Below the pieces are notes generated by a model, which saw nothing but the letters and a program-made list of their open reading frames with translations, was not told the DNA's origin and made no database searches. A stretch of 12,482 nt of DNA from contig DBYT01000106.1 of assembly GCA_002309915.1 (NCBI GenBank), positions 26,863 to 39,344 of the forward strand. The letters are read 5' to 3'. Source of the DNA: Bacteroidales bacterium UBA1179. Lineage in GTDB: Bacteria > Bacteroidota > Bacteroidia > Bacteroidales > Bacteroidaceae. This document shows positions 6,726-12,482 of this stretch, in pieces. The translations under genes were made by a program, and so were the position numbers. The number at the start of each line of letters is the position of its first letter. Position 1 is the stretch's first letter.

Positions 6726-7915
6726 TGGCACAGATTTCAGATCGAGTCAACAGACTCGCAGCATCGGCCACTTTCGCCATGCTGCAAAAGAGTAATGAAC
6801 TGTCGGCACAGGGTGTCGATGTGGTTAACATGAGTGTGGGCGAGCCCGACTTCAATACACCTGATTACGTAAAGAAGGCTGCTGTTGAGGCTGTAGAGCA
6901 GAACTACTCCAAGTATTCTCCCGTTCCGGGTTACATGTGGCTGCGCAAGGCCTGTGCCGATAAACTCAAGCGTGAGAACGGTCTTGACTATGCTCCTGCC
7001 GAGATTCTGGTTTCAACAGGTGCCAAGCAGTCTCTCTGCAATGTCATCATGGCCATCATCAACCCGGGTGATGAGGTGCTTCTGCCTTCACCCTGCTGGG
7101 TAAGTTATCCCGAGATGGTTAAGTTGGCAGGCGGTGTTCCCGTTGTCATCAAGGCCGGTATCGATCAGGACTTCAAGGTTACAGCCGCTCAGGTTGAGGC
7201 AGCCATCACTCCCAAGACCAAGGCTATCATGATCTGCTCACCTTCAAACCCCACCGGTTCGGTTTATACCAAAGAGGAACTTGAGTCAATCGCTAAGGTT
7301 CTTAACAAGTACCCCGATGTATTTATCGTGTCCGATGAGATTTATGAGCACATCAACTTCATAGGCGGACACCAGAGCCTTGCCCAGTTCGTTGACAAGG
7401 ACCGCATCGCTGTCATCAACGGCGTATCAAAGGCTTATGCCATGACCGGATGGCGTATCGGCTTCATGGCCGGTCCCGAGTGGCTTGTAAAGGCTTGCAA
7501 CAAGTTGCAGGGCCAGTATACCAGCGGAACCTGCTCGGTTGCCCAGAAGGCTGCCCAGGTGGCATTTGACGGTCCGCAGGATGACGTTGAGAAGATGCGT
7601 CAGGTATTCCAGAAGCGTCGTGACCTGATTGTTTCTCTCGCCAAGGAGATTCCTGGCTTTGAGGTGAACAATCCTCAGGGTGCATTCTATCTTTTCCCCA
7701 AGTGTGATTCATACTTTGGCAAGCGTTACGGTGACAAGGTGATTAACAGCGCCGAGGATCTGGCTATGTACCTGCTTGAGGTTGGTCATGTGGCAACTGT
7801 AGGCGGTACCGCTTTCGGCTCACCTGAGTGCATACGTTTCAGCTACGCCACCAGCGAGGACAAGATCGTTGAGGCTTTCCGTCGCGTAAAGGAGGCACTT
7901 GCCGCTCTCAAGTAA
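6725..7915 (+). CDS. Class I/II PLP aminotransferase, aspartate aminotransferase type
   Basis: A 396-residue fold-type I aminotransferase. The PLP-site residues are all visible: N175 (SNPTG), D204 and Y207 (SDEIYEH), the Schiff-base lysine K236 (SKAYAMTGWRIG) and the substrate-carboxylate arginine R371 (CIRFSYA). The opening SVGEPDFNTPDYVK and the length fit the thermophilic-type (Ib) aspartate aminotransferases, which transfer the amino group between aspartate and 2-oxoglutarate; related enzymes use other amino or keto acids, so the substrate is an inference. The start overlaps the permease stop by one base (TAATG), so it is probably translated by re-initiation from the promoter at 4778-4809. 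It ends before a strong hairpin terminator. Confidence 0.92.
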   Translation: MAQISDRVNRLAASATFAMLQKSNELSAQGVDVVNMSVGEPDFNTPDYVKKAAVEAVEQNYSKYSPVPGYMWLRKACADKLKRENGLDYAPAEILVSTGAKQSLCNVIMAIINPGDEVLLPSPCWVSYPEMVKLAGGVPVVIKAGIDQDFKVTAAQVEAAITPKTKAIMICSPSNPTGSVYTKEELESIAKVLNKYPDVFIVSDEIYEHINFIGGHQSLAQFVDKDRIAVINGVSKAYAMTGWRIGFMAGPEWLVKACNKLQGQYTSGTCSVAQKAAQVAFDGPQDDVEKMRQVFQKRRDLIVSLAKEIPGFEVNNPQGAFYLFPKCDSYFGKRYGDKVINSAEDLAMYLLEVGHVATVGGTAFGSPECIRFSYATSEDKIVEAFRRVKEALAALK

Positions 7916-7930
7916 AGAGAGAGCTATAGA

Positions 7931-7975
7931 ATAAAAGAGAGGGTTCCTTTTGGGGACCCTCTCTTTATTGTTTTT
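7931..7975. terminator. Bidirectional terminator between the aminotransferase and ferredoxin genes
   Basis: A 14-bp stem (7934-7947 with 7953-7966) has one T·G wobble and loop TTTTG. It is followed on the plus strand by ATTGTTTTT and preceded by an A-rich run that gives a U-tail on the minus strand. It sits between two convergent genes. Its AAAGAGAGG-type stem resembles that of the tRNA-Met terminator. Confidence 0.88.
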
Positions 7976-7985
7976 GCCAACGGAA

Positions 7986-8156
7986 TTATTCTCCCGGGTG
8001 GATAGCCTCTGAGGGGCAGACACCGGCGCAAGTGCCGCAGTCTACGCACAGATCAGGGTTGATTGAATACTTATCGCCCTCTGAGATAGCCTCTGACGGG
8101 CACTCATCGATGCAAGTTCCGCAAGCGATGCAGTCGTCACTGATTACGTATGCCAT
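7986..8156 (-). CDS. 2[4Fe-4S] bacterial-type ferredoxin
   Basis: A 56-residue clostridial-type ferredoxin. Eight cysteines form two CxxCxxCxxxCP motifs: C9, C12, C15, C19 and C37, C40, C43, C47. By family rule each cluster takes three cysteines from one motif and the fourth from the other. It carries low-potential electrons in the cytosol, typically for pyruvate:ferredoxin oxidoreductase, hydrogenase or Rnf in anaerobes; the partner is not visible here. The start is MAYVISDDCIACG at 8156. A longer frame back to 8231 is rejected because it would run upstream across the -7 promoter box. The short monocistronic unit with a perfect promoter and a strong terminator suggests high expression. Confidence 0.95.
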   Translation of the reverse strand: MAYVISDDCIACGTCIDECPSEAISEGDKYSINPDLCVDCGTCAGVCPSEAIHPGE

Positions 8157-8187
8157 AGTTGTCTTATGTTTTAGGTTTTTGTGGAGG

Positions 8188-8219
8188 CAAAAATACATAC
8201 TTTTAGGTACTCCACCAAA
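8188..8219 (-). promoter_or_regulatory. Promoter of the ferredoxin gene
   Basis: On the minus strand TTTG (8219-8216), a 20-base spacer and TATTTTTG (8195-8188) match the Bacteroidota consensus exactly. The box ends 31 bases before the ATG. This also fixes the start choice at 8156. No convincing promoter is seen for the divergent barrel gene at 8270. Confidence 0.85.
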
Positions 8220-8269
8220 TGGCTCGGCCAAAATTACAATAACTGCGGCTTTTATTCGTTCTTATACCG

Positions 8270-9016
8270 ATGAACAAGAATCATAGTAATACCTGGGCGA
8301 TACTTGCTGTCGTCCTGCTTCTGCTTGCCCCCTTGCAGGGTGCAGGCTCTATTTTTGCGCAGGAACGCAAGATTCAGAACCGTCCGTTCCTGGATGACAG
8401 GGTGTGGCATTACGGTTTCTTGGTGGGCTTTAACATACAGGATCTGAGACTGGCCAATAACGGCAATGCGTATGTGAACCAGAACCATGATGTTGAGTAT
8501 TGGTATGCCGATGTCCCCGAATATACTCCCGGATTCAGTGTGGGCGTTCTTGGCGAACTCAAGGCTAATGACTGGTTATCGGTCAGGATTATCCCTACCA
8601 TGCATTTCGGCGACAAGAAGGTGGTGTTCAAGGAGCAGCGCAGCGGCAGGTTCGTCGAGCAGTATATCAAGTCTACCTATCTGTCGGTGCCCCTTGATCT
8701 TAAGATAAGTGCGTCACGTTTCAATAATTATCGGCCCTATGTGGTGACGGGACTGGCTCCTACGCTTGACCTTACGGTTAAGAAGGGTAAGGAACTTCTG
8801 GTCCGTAAGACCGATGTCATGTTCGAGGTGGGAATGGGTCTGGACCTCTATTATCCGTTCTTCAAGATGATACCTGAACTCAAGTTCTGTTTCGGACTCA
8901 ACAACATTCTGGACAGGAACCGTATGGATCTTAAGGATGCCTCACTACTCAAATATAGTGATGCGCTCGATAAGGCTCAGAACAGCATGATTGTACTGAC
9001 TCTCTATTTTGAGTGA
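8270..9016 (+). CDS. Outer-membrane beta-barrel protein, PorT-like family
   Basis: A 248-residue exported protein. The N-terminus has a signal peptide (hydrophobic residues about 9-29, probable cleavage after FAQ at 31). The rest alternates polar and aromatic residues in strands typical of an eight-stranded barrel, for example HYGFLVGFNIQDLRL, WLSVRIIPTMHFGD, YLSVPLDLKISAS and PYVVTGLAPTLDL, and it ends in a barrel-like strand with terminal aromatic residues (MIVLTLYFE). This is the pattern of the PorT/OMP beta-barrel family of Bacteroidetes. PorT itself belongs to the type IX secretion system, but many Bacteroidales keep PorT-like proteins of unknown role, and no other por gene is in the window, so a secretion role is only possible. 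The start is 113 bases from the divergent ferredoxin start. Confidence 0.8.
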   Translation: MNKNHSNTWAILAVVLLLLAPLQGAGSIFAQERKIQNRPFLDDRVWHYGFLVGFNIQDLRLANNGNAYVNQNHDVEYWYADVPEYTPGFSVGVLGELKANDWLSVRIIPTMHFGDKKVVFKEQRSGRFVEQYIKSTYLSVPLDLKISASRFNNYRPYVVTGLAPTLDLTVKKGKELLVRKTDVMFEVGMGLDLYYPFFKMIPELKFCFGLNNILDRNRMDLKDASLLKYSDALDKAQNSMIVLTLYFE

Positions 9017-9023
9017 TTTTTAT

Positions 9024-9054
9024 TTTGCTCAAATAGAAAAAGATAGTATCTTTG
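9024..9054 (+). promoter_or_regulatory. Promoter of rplS
   Basis: TTTG (9024-9027), a 19-base spacer and TATCTTTG (9047-9054) match the consensus. The box lies 83 bases before the rplS start, so the transcript should have a leader of roughly 75 nt, much longer than for the other genes here. Confidence 0.8.
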
Positions 9055-9060
9055 CGCCGC

Positions 9061-9137
9061 TTTATGCGATCGCTGTCAAGGAAGAGTAACTTGGTATGTC
9101 GCTCTAGCGTATGATAAACTTTGAAATTTCCAGAACA
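9061..9137 (+). promoter_or_regulatory. rplS 5' leader with possible secondary structure
   Basis: The expected untranslated leader can pair TATGCG (9063-9068) with CGTATG (9108-9113), using two wobbles, and CAAG (9078-9081 region) with CTTG (9090-9093 region). Leader structures that sense ribosomal proteins are common for such genes, but I do not recognise a named motif and did not compute folding energies. Confidence 0.3.
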
Positions 9138-9497
9138 ATGGATTTAATCAAAATTGCAGAACAGGCATTTGCTACCGGTAATGAGGGTAAGTTCCCTGCT
9201 TTCAAGTCAGGTGACACCGTAACTGTAGCATACCGTATCGTTGAGGGTAACAAGGAGCGTATCCAGCTCTATCGTGGTGTGGTTATCAAGATCAGCGGAC
9301 ATGGTGACAACCGTCGTTTCACCGTTCGTAAGATGTCAGGTACCGTAGGCGTTGAGCGTATATTCCCCATCAGCTCACCTGCTATTGACAGCATTGAGGT
9401 GAACAAGGTTGGTAAGGTACGTCGTGCCAAGCTGTACTACCTGCGTAATCTCACAGGTAAGAAGGCCCGTATCCGCGAGAAGAGAGCAAACGCCTGA
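9138..9497 (+). CDS. rplS: 50S ribosomal protein L19
   Basis: A 119-residue protein matching bacterial L19 throughout: [25 protein letters not shown], then [24 protein letters not shown] and a basic C-terminus ([19 protein letters not shown]). L19 lies at the interface of the 30S and 50S subunits. The start is set at [11 protein letters not shown] (9138), as in other Bacteroidales L19 proteins. An in-frame ATG at 9111 would add nine residues not typical of the family and would lie in the structured leader. The gene is monocistronic, with its own promoter and a strong terminator 21 bases after the stop. Confidence 0.96.
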   Translation: MDLIKIAEQAFATGNEGKFPAFKSGDTVTVAYRIVEGNKERIQLYRGVVIKISGHGDNRRFTVRKMSGTVGVERIFPISSPAIDSIEVNKVGKVRRAKLYYLRNLTGKKARIREKRANA

Positions 9498-9517
9498 TTC
9501 CGGGATATCAACTTACA

Positions 9518-9549
9518 GAGCGGCAGCCTTATGGTTGCCGTTCTTTTTT
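9518..9549 (+). terminator. Terminator of rplS
   Basis: CGGCAGCC (9521-9528) pairs with GGTTGCCG (9533-9540), with one G·T, around the loop TTAT, followed by TTCTTTTTT. The T-run passes directly into the -7-like box of the next gene. An ATG at 9531 lies inside this hairpin and is not a start codon. Confidence 0.88.
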
Positions 9550-9551
9550 AT

Positions 9552-9559
9552 TACCTTTG
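9552..9559 (+). promoter_or_regulatory. Possible -7 box of the Wzi-like gene
   Basis: TACCTTTG matches TAnnTTTG fully but ends only 7 bases before the ATG at 9567, so the transcript would have almost no leader. No TTTG is found at the -33 distance. It may be a chance match in the terminator tail. Confidence 0.4.
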
Positions 9560-9566
9560 CTTCGTG

Positions 9567-11078
9567 ATGAAAGCATTCAGACATATTCTGCCCATATTGG
9601 GTTTGTCTTTATTTTCTGTAGCCTTGCAGGCACAGACAGACCTGACATTCAAGTTTGAAACTGCAGGCGCGGCGGGCGGGGGAGAACATGCCCCCTTTTG
9701 GCATACATCCAACCGTCAGGGCCTTTCGTCAACAAATCCCAATAACGCATATGCTCATTTCGCAGCGCTTGGCGGTGTACATCGGCCCTCTGGATTCGGT
9801 GTAGACTACGGCGTGGATCTGGGAGGCGGTGCCGGACTGGAAAGCAACCTGTTTGTCCATCAGCTGTATGCCGATATCAACTTCAGGTGGCTGGGTATGT
9901 CAGTGGGTATGAAAGAGCGTTGGAGCGACAAGAATCCATATCTCAGTTCGGGTGCCCTTACCTGGTCGGGTAACAGCAAGCCTCTTCCTGAGGTTCGTGC
10001 GGGCATTCCGGAGTTTGTCATCATTCCGTTTACGGGTAATTGGGTCGCACTTAAGGGACATATCGGCTATGGACGTATGACCGATGACCGCTGGCGCCGT
10101 GATCGTGGCGGCAACCTTTACATGAACGGTGTGCTGTTTCACAGCAAGTCGGCGTTCCTGAGATTCGGTGACAGTTCACGTTTCCCGTTGCAGGTGTCAG
10201 TGGGGCTTGAGATGAACAATCTGTTCGGCGGCATAAGGTACAATGTGACCGCAGGTACAGAGACTCCGTATCCTTCAAATGCGGCCGCATTCTGGACTGC
10301 GCTGTTCCCGTTCCACGAGGTTGAACAGCAGGGAAATGAGGATGGTGACAACCTGGGCAGCTGGCATCTGAACTTTGACTATGATGTCAACGACTGGCAT
10401 ATCGGCGCCTATTACGAGCACTTCTATGAGGACCACTCTTCATGGCTGGGCATAGAATACAAGAATGATATGGAGGGAAACAAGGACTTCATATTCTTTG
10501 GGTTCCGGCGTAACTGGTTTGACGGCCTGTTCAGTATTGAGGTGAATGCACCGGACAACATACGTTTCTTCCGTAATGCGGTACTTGAGTTCATGAATAC
10601 CCGCGGCCTCTGCGGTCCCGTATGCCATAGCGCGTCCTGCAATACTGACGGAATGTATGTAATTGAGGAGGTCGATGGCCGCGACGGTATGTACAACCAC
10701 GGCATCTATGATTCCTATACACATCACGGATATGCCATCGGTAATCCTGTGCTGATATCGCCAGTATACAATGCAGACGGCAACCGTTTCCGCAGCAACC
10801 GCGTGCAGATGTTCCACCTGGGAGTGGACGGCGGCATAACCGATGATATTGATTACCGTGTGCTGGCTACCACAACCCGTCACTGGGGCTGTTACGGAGC
10901 GCCGCTTAAGGATGTGGAGCGCGTCACATCGCTCCTGCTGGAGTGCTCATACAAGATGGGCGGAACCTATGGATGGAAGTTCTCCCTATCAGGTTCCATG
11001 GATATTGACAGCGGCAATCTTATAGGTAACAACAAGGGCGTGATGCTCACAATCTCTAAACTCTGGAAAGTGCTATGA
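9567..11078 (+). CDS. Wzi-like capsule assembly outer-membrane protein
   Basis: A 503-residue exported protein. A signal peptide (MKAFRHIL, hydrophobic core, probable cleavage after ALQA at 22) is followed by a barrel-like sequence. The stretch GGEHAPFWHTSNRQGLSS just after the signal and the repeated amphipathic, aromatic-rich strands match the Caps_assemb_Wzi family of Bacteroidetes. Wzi of enterobacteria is an outer-membrane barrel that helps anchor capsular polysaccharide at the surface; the exact role in Bacteroidales is less clear, and no capsule synthesis genes are in this window. The start is taken at 9567, where the signal peptide begins; upstream in-frame codons belong to the rplS terminator. 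The stop overlaps the next gene by ATGA, pointing to coupled production of a barrel and a lipoprotein. Confidence 0.85.
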   Translation: MKAFRHILPILGLSLFSVALQAQTDLTFKFETAGAAGGGEHAPFWHTSNRQGLSSTNPNNAYAHFAALGGVHRPSGFGVDYGVDLGGGAGLESNLFVHQLYADINFRWLGMSVGMKERWSDKNPYLSSGALTWSGNSKPLPEVRAGIPEFVIIPFTGNWVALKGHIGYGRMTDDRWRRDRGGNLYMNGVLFHSKSAFLRFGDSSRFPLQVSVGLEMNNLFGGIRYNVTAGTETPYPSNAAAFWTALFPFHEVEQQGNEDGDNLGSWHLNFDYDVNDWHIGAYYEHFYEDHSSWLGIEYKNDMEGNKDFIFFGFRRNWFDGLFSIEVNAPDNIRFFRNAVLEFMNTRGLCGPVCHSASCNTDGMYVIEEVDGRDGMYNHGIYDSYTHHGYAIGNPVLISPVYNADGNRFRSNRVQMFHLGVDGGITDDIDYRVLATTTRHWGCYGAPLKDVERVTSLLLECSYKMGGTYGWKFSLSGSMDIDSGNLIGNNKGVMLTISKLWKVL

Positions 11079-11515
11079 AAAAGAGGGTATACATAACTGT
11101 TTTGTCGGTGCTCTCACTGCTGGCAACATTCGTTTTATTGGGATGCATGGAGAAAGCTTTCCCCAATGATGACCTTGATTTCTACTGGCGTCTTGACAGG
11201 ATAGAGTACAGGGACGGAGTCAATTTTCAGGGTACTCCATGCGAGTATAAGGATGTTGATGATATAATGTTCGGATTTGCGCGTCACATGGTGATGATTG
11301 AGGCTCCCGGTCTTTCACAGCAGCACGGCATCACCACTCAGATTGGTGACTCCATAAAACTGGATTATTCAATTTATAACAATCCGGCCCTGAAAGACCG
11401 TCTGCAGGATTGCGGCCTGGACAGTGTGGTATCCGTGTTCAGGATTGAATATCCCGACCGCCAGCGTATGGTCCTGTCGGGAAAGAAGACCGTCTTGCGT
11501 TTCCGCAAGTGGTAA
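11075..11515 (+). CDS. Small lipoprotein, possibly lipocalin-like, unknown function
   Basis: A 146-residue protein with a lipoprotein signal peptide: KKR, a hydrophobic stretch, and lipobox LLGC with the lipidated cysteine at C24. The mature part of about 120 residues alternates short strand-like segments (FYWRLDRIEYRD, FARHMVMIEAP, SIKLDYSIYN, SVFRIEYPD, RMVLSGKKTVLRFRKW), which would suit a small beta-barrel such as the lipocalin-like DUF4847-type proteins of Bacteroides; I hold this family assignment loosely. The ATGA overlap with the Wzi-like gene suggests that the two work together at the outer membrane. Two other cysteines (in TPCEY and QDCGL) could form a disulfide. The stop is only 3 bases from the end of the convergent lolD, with no terminator between. 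Confidence 0.8.
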   Translation: MKKRVYITVLSVLSLLATFVLLGCMEKAFPNDDLDFYWRLDRIEYRDGVNFQGTPCEYKDVDDIMFGFARHMVMIEAPGLSQQHGITTQIGDSIKLDYSIYNNPALKDRLQDCGLDSVVSVFRIEYPDRQRMVLSGKKTVLRFRKW

Positions 11516-11518
11516 AAA

Positions 11519-12172
11519 TCACTTTAGGATAGAGCCGTCAAGCAGACGTATCGTACGGTCTGTCATGGCTGCAAGTGACTCGTCATGGGTGACTATCACA
11601 AACGTCTGCCCCAGTTGGTCACGCAGGCTGAAAAAGAGCTTGTGCAGTTCCTCTTTGTTCTTGGTATCCAGACTGCCCGAAGGCTCATCGGCCAGTATTA
11701 CGTCGGGCTGGTTGGCCAGAGCGCGTGCTACTGCAATTCTCTGCTTCTCACCTCCAGATAGTTCTGACGGCTTGTGATCGGCCCTGTCGGCCAGCCCCAG
11801 CATCTGCAGCAGTTCCTTGGCTCTTGCGTTGGCCTGGCGCATTCCCTGGCCGGCAATCAGCATGGGTATGGTTATGTTTTCAAGTGCAGTGAACTCGGGT
11901 AGCAGCTGGTGAAACTGGAATACGAATCCTATATGTCTGTTACGGAAGGCCGATATCTCCTTCTCGCTCATGCGGGTTATATCCTGTCCGTCATAGAGAA
12001 CCTTTCCGCCGTCGGGTTTGTCAAGCGAGCCCATTATCTGGAGCAGGGTGGTCTTGCCGGCTCCGCTGGGACCGGTTATGCTCACTACTTCTCCGCGGTC
12101 TATGTTCAGGCTTATGCCTTTGAGTACCTGAAGTGAACCGAAGCTTCGGGTTATATTTTCAAGTTCGATCAT
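11519..12172 (-). CDS. lolD: ABC transporter ATP-binding protein, LolD-like
   Basis: A 217-residue ABC ATPase with every motif: Walker A GPSGAGKT (34-41), Q-loop Q86, signature LSGGEKQR (138-145), Walker B VILADEP with D162-E163, D-loop SGSLD and switch histidine H196 (VTHD). The length and sequence, including [18 protein letters not shown], are those of the LolD/MacB-type group. LolD powers release of outer-membrane lipoproteins from the inner membrane by LolCE. No LolC/E permease gene lies beside it here, so LolD is the best name but another member of the MacB-like group is possible. It is divergent from asd and convergent with the lipoprotein gene. Confidence 0.85.
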   Translation of the reverse strand: MIELENITRSFGSLQVLKGISLNIDRGEVVSITGPSGAGKTTLLQIMGSLDKPDGGKVLYDGQDITRMSEKEISAFRNRHIGFVFQFHQLLPEFTALENITIPMLIAGQGMRQANARAKELLQMLGLADRADHKPSELSGGEKQRIAVARALANQPDVILADEPSGSLDTKNKEELHKLFFSLRDQLGQTFVIVTHDESLAAMTDRTIRLLDGSILK

Positions 12173-12192
12173 CCGTTGAATTATTAATGATG

Positions 12193-12200
12193 CAAAAATA
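12193..12200 (-). promoter_or_regulatory. Probable -7 box of the lolD-like gene
   Basis: On the minus strand this is TATTTTTG, a full match to TAnnTTTG, ending 20 bases before the ATG. No TTTG is found at the -33 distance. Confidence 0.55.
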
Positions 12201-12259
12201 TACGCTTTTGGCCGATTTTGCTCTAATATTTTGAGTTTTTATGCTTTTTAAGATGTCAT

Positions 12260-12273
12260 TTTTACGCGTAAAA
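12260..12273. promoter_or_regulatory. Perfect 14-bp palindrome next to the asd -7 box, possible operator
   Basis: TTTTACGCGTAAAA is a perfect palindrome three bases upstream of the TAATTTTG box (12277-12284), inside the spacer where a bound repressor would block RNA polymerase. The binding protein, if any, is unknown. Confidence 0.4.
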
Positions 12274-12276
12274 CAC

Positions 12277-12284
12277 TAATTTTG
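12277..12284 (+). promoter_or_regulatory. Probable -7 box of asd
   Basis: TAATTTTG matches TAnnTTTG fully and ends 34 bases before the ATG at 12319. There is no TTTG at the expected -33 position, which could mean a weak or activated promoter. Confidence 0.6.
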
Positions 12285-12318
12285 CGGCCAAATTATTCAA
12301 ACTATAACAGATTATCCT

Positions 12319-12482
12319 ATGCGAGTAGCAATTGTTGGAGCCAGCGGTGCTGTAGGACAGGAGTTCCTGCGTGTGCTGGAAGAGCGTAATTTTCCGCTCG
12401 ATGAGTTGGTTTTGTTCGGGTCATCCCGTAGTGCCGGATCCTATTACACCTATGGCGGTAAGAAGATCCAGGTCAAGCTTCT
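12319..12482 (+). CDS. asd: Aspartate-semialdehyde dehydrogenase, 3'-truncated by window edge
   Basis: Only the first 54 codons are visible. They begin [20 protein letters not shown], with the NAD(P)-binding glycine pattern GASGAVG at residues 7-13. They continue through [12 protein letters not shown], in which the SSRSAG segment is typical of the NADP phosphate-binding loop of Asd. The enzyme reduces aspartyl phosphate to aspartate semialdehyde in the lysine, threonine, methionine and diaminopimelate pathway. The catalytic cysteine and the rest lie outside the window. A -7 box is seen 34 bases before the start. Confidence 0.92.
   Translation, partial: MRVAIVGASGAVGQEFLRVLEERNFPLDELVLFGSSRSAGSYYTYGGKKIQVKL

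Noticed and set aside
7986..8231. Longer ferredoxin starting at 8231
   Set aside because: The extra 25 residues lie across the promoter -7 box and are unlike any ferredoxin N-terminus; the ATG at 8156 gives the standard length.
9111..9137. Upstream ATG for rplS
   Set aside because: L19 proteins of this group start MDLIKIAE; the additional nine codons fall in the leader and have no family support.
9531..9566. Upstream ATG for the Wzi-like protein
   Set aside because: The codon lies in the loop and stem of the rplS terminator and would put odd residues before an otherwise normal signal peptide.

Overview
This window looks like a chromosomal segment from a Bacteroidales bacterium (Bacteroides/Prevotella-like). 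The evidence is the gene content: a long LptF/LptG permease, a Wzi-type capsule protein, a PorT-like barrel, a START-like protein and a short-form phosphate acetyltransferase. The promoters agree: most that I can place have the Bacteroidota -7 box TAnnTTTG, often with TTTG about 20 bases upstream. I see no insertion sequence, integrase, CRISPR array or prophage gene. Nearly all of it is core-genome material, much of it serving the cell envelope and central metabolism.

Layout from left to right: (1) 1-1603, plus strand: the end of radC, a SufT-like MIP18 (DUF59) gene and lpxH, joined by ATGA overlaps. (2) A bidirectional terminator, then ackA and pta on the minus strand, an operon for acetyl-CoA to acetate with ATP gain. 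(3) 3967-4213: a hairpin-rich stretch holding a tRNA T-arm remnant on the plus strand, a terminator hairpin and an intact tRNA-Met(CAU) on the minus strand. (4) 4300-7915, plus strand: a START-like gene, then an LptF/LptG-type permease whose stop overlaps the start of a class I aminotransferase. (5) A second bidirectional terminator facing a minus-strand 2[4Fe-4S] ferredoxin. (6) 8270-11515, plus strand: a PorT-like barrel, rplS (L19), a Wzi-like outer-membrane protein and a small lipoprotein. (7) A minus-strand LolD-like ATPase, diverging from the truncated start of asd at the right edge.

Several genes bear on the outer membrane: LpxH (lipid A synthesis), the LptF/G permease (LPS export), LolD (lipoprotein release), and the Wzi-like and PorT-like barrels. 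The rest is housekeeping: acetate fermentation, ferredoxin redox, Fe-S assembly, amino-acid metabolism and translation.

I found no clear new multi-gene system. The most unusual structure is at 3990-4170. Several hairpins are stacked there, and the 3' part of tRNA-Met is repeated in inverted orientation around a terminator hairpin. Other points worth checking are a perfect 14-bp palindrome beside the asd -7 box, a Wzi start only 7 nt after a -7-like box, and a large C-terminal extension on the permease.
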